Origin: Spirochaetota bacterium
GTDB lineage: Bacteria > Spirochaetota > Spirochaetia > Treponematales > Rectinemataceae
Assembly: GCA_029265255.1 (NCBI GenBank)
Contig: JAJUJQ010000042.1
Location: forward strand, 1-6,304
Direction: 5' to 3'
Length of the DNA: 6,304 bases
This document shows positions 5,572 through 6,304 of the stretch, in pieces. Under the pieces are notes generated by a model. That model was not told where the DNA came from, made no database searches, and worked only from the letters and a program-made list of their open reading frames with translations. The position numbers were made by a program, and so were the translations under genes. How positions within the stretch are numbered: position 1 is the first letter of the stretch; every line of letters starts with the position of its first letter.

Positions 5572-5727
5572 ATGAAACGCACCTATCAGCCGAGCCGAGT
5601 CAAAAGGAATAGAAAATTCGGCTTTCGTGCCCGCATGAAGACAAAGGGCGGCCGACTCGTTCTGAAACGAAGGAGAGCAAAAGGAAGAATCAAGCTCTCT
5701 GTCTCCGATGAGAAGAAAAAGTACTGA
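5572..5727 (+). CDS. rpmH: 50S ribosomal protein L34
   Basis: L34 is a small, very basic protein of the large ribosomal subunit. The 51-aa product starts [12 protein letters not shown] and contains [12 protein letters not shown] (17-28), the L34 signature, followed by LKRRRAKGR. The length is slightly above the 44-47 aa common in other bacteria because of a short charged tail (SVSDEKKKY). AAGGAG (5558-5563) lies 8 nt before the ATG, a strong site. The gene overlaps rnpA by 20 nt in another frame, the partner it has in most bacteria. Confidence 0.97.
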   Translation: MKRTYQPSRVKRNRKFGFRARMKTKGGRLVLKRRRAKGRIKLSVSDEKKKY

Positions 5728-6100
5728 GAACACCGAACCCGGTATTCAGGAAGAACTGTGTGATCAAAGCTTTCCGAAACACCTCCGTGTGAGGAAGGCG
5801 AGAGAAATCGATCGTGTTTTTAAAGATGGAGCCCGTTTTTCCTGCAAGGGTATGAGGATGCAGGTCCTCCGGACCGGAGGGCAGGAAACTCGGGCGGCAT
5901 TTATTGCGGTGCGTTCTTTTTCCGGCGCCGTTGCGCGAAATAGGGCGAAGAGACTGGCGAGGGAATCGTGGCGGCTGCTCCGGCAAGGGGTCAGGCCAGG
6001 GTTTGATGTAGTCTTTGTGCTCTATCCCGGATTTGCGGCACTCTCCGACTGCCGCAGCGCGATGCAGTATCTGCTCCGCAAGGCGGATTTGCTGCGATGA
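5708..6100 (+). CDS. rnpA: Ribonuclease P protein component
   Basis: RnpA is the basic protein subunit that binds the RNase P RNA and helps it process tRNA 5' ends. The product is 130 aa (family usually about 110-130). Conserved parts are [17 protein letters not shown] (22-38), the central strand FIAVRS (64-69), and the RNR signature [18 protein letters not shown] (73-90), then DVVFVLYPG (98-106). The family core begins near residue 22, so the first 20 residues are an extension, or the true start is a non-ATG codon further in. ATG 5708 lacks a close Shine-Dalgarno and lies inside rpmH, so it probably depends on coupling to rpmH translation. The RNase P RNA gene is not in this window. Confidence 0.94.
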   Translation: MRRKSTENTEPGIQEELCDQSFPKHLRVRKAREIDRVFKDGARFSCKGMRMQVLRTGGQETRAAFIAVRSFSGAVARNRAKRLARESWRLLRQGVRPGFDVVFVLYPGFAALSDCRSAMQYLLRKADLLR

Positions 6101-6304
6101 ATATCGTGAAGAAAATACTGGCCTTTCCTCTCTTGATGGCGATTCGGGCATATCAGATTGTGGTTTCGCCGCTGTTTCCTCCTTCGTGCCGCTTTTATCC
6201 CACATGTTCTTCCTACTCGTATCAGGCCATCAGAAAGTATGGGCCTTTTAGGGGCGTCGTGCTCGCCTTCAAGCGAGTCATTCGCTGTCATCCAGGAAAT
6301 CCAG
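6097..6304 (+). CDS. yidD: Membrane protein insertion efficiency factor YidD (3' end off the window)
   Basis: YidD is a small membrane-associated protein thought to assist YidC-dependent insertion of inner-membrane proteins. The 69 visible codons are open and show the family pattern: an N-terminal amphipathic/hydrophobic segment (1-25) with YQIVVSPLFPPSCRFYPTCS (19-38), SYQAIRKYG (41-49) and RVIRCHP (60-66). The three conserved cysteines (31, 37, 64) are present. The family is about 70-90 aa, so only the tail is missing. The ATG overlaps the rnpA stop (ATGA), implying coupled translation. In many bacteria yidC follows; it would be expected just beyond the right edge. Confidence 0.95.
   Translation, partial: MNIVKKILAFPLLMAIRAYQIVVSPLFPPSCRFYPTCSSYSYQAIRKYGPFRGVVLAFKRVIRCHPGNP

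Noticed and set aside
1..6304. Novel defence, mobile or biosynthetic system
   Set aside because: Every substantial coding stretch belongs to a known core housekeeping family, and no transposase, integrase, direct repeat array or atypical gene was seen.

Overview
This window is the replication-origin neighbourhood of a bacterial chromosome. It contains, in order, the 5' part of gyrB (leftward) and then a rightward series: dnaA, dnaN, recF, dciA (DUF721), rpmH, rnpA and the 5' part of yidD. No mobile element, CRISPR array, rRNA or tRNA is visible. Protein families are clear from motifs. The organism is an inference: a dnaA-dnaN-recF-DUF721 order without yaaA/yaaB, balanced base composition and the style of the DnaA protein suggest a spirochaete (Treponema/Spirochaeta-like), but this was not tested by any search.

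Positions 1-561 hold the GyrB ATPase end, reading leftward. Positions 562-989 are a non-coding divergent region with a good candidate gyrB promoter, several DnaA boxes (all in the same orientation, two pairs spaced exactly 11 bp) and an inverted repeat. dnaA fills 990-2426. Positions 2427-2760 are the second half of a bipartite oriC. It has five or six more DnaA boxes, a perfect 8-bp inverted repeat, and a run of DnaA-trio triplets next to AT-rich DNA, so this is the likely unwinding site. The same gap holds the dnaN leader, with candidate promoters and a terminator-like hairpin.

dnaN, recF and dciA (2761-5459) are tightly packed: a 1-nt gap, then a 32-nt overlap. They encode the sliding clamp, a gap-repair ATPase and the probable replicative-helicase loader. 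A strong sigma70-like promoter overlaps the dciA stop and should drive rpmH, rnpA and yidD. These are chained by a 20-nt and a 4-nt overlap and encode ribosomal protein L34, the RNase P protein and a membrane-insertion helper.

The genes join initiation (DnaA, oriC), helicase loading (DciA), clamp function (DnaN), topology (GyrB) and repair (RecF) with a translation/RNA-processing/membrane-insertion cluster that commonly sits beside oriC. The gene order looks like the common ancestral one with the dnaA-dnaN-recF-dciA block inverted. The most interesting signals are in the origin DNA rather than in a new protein system.
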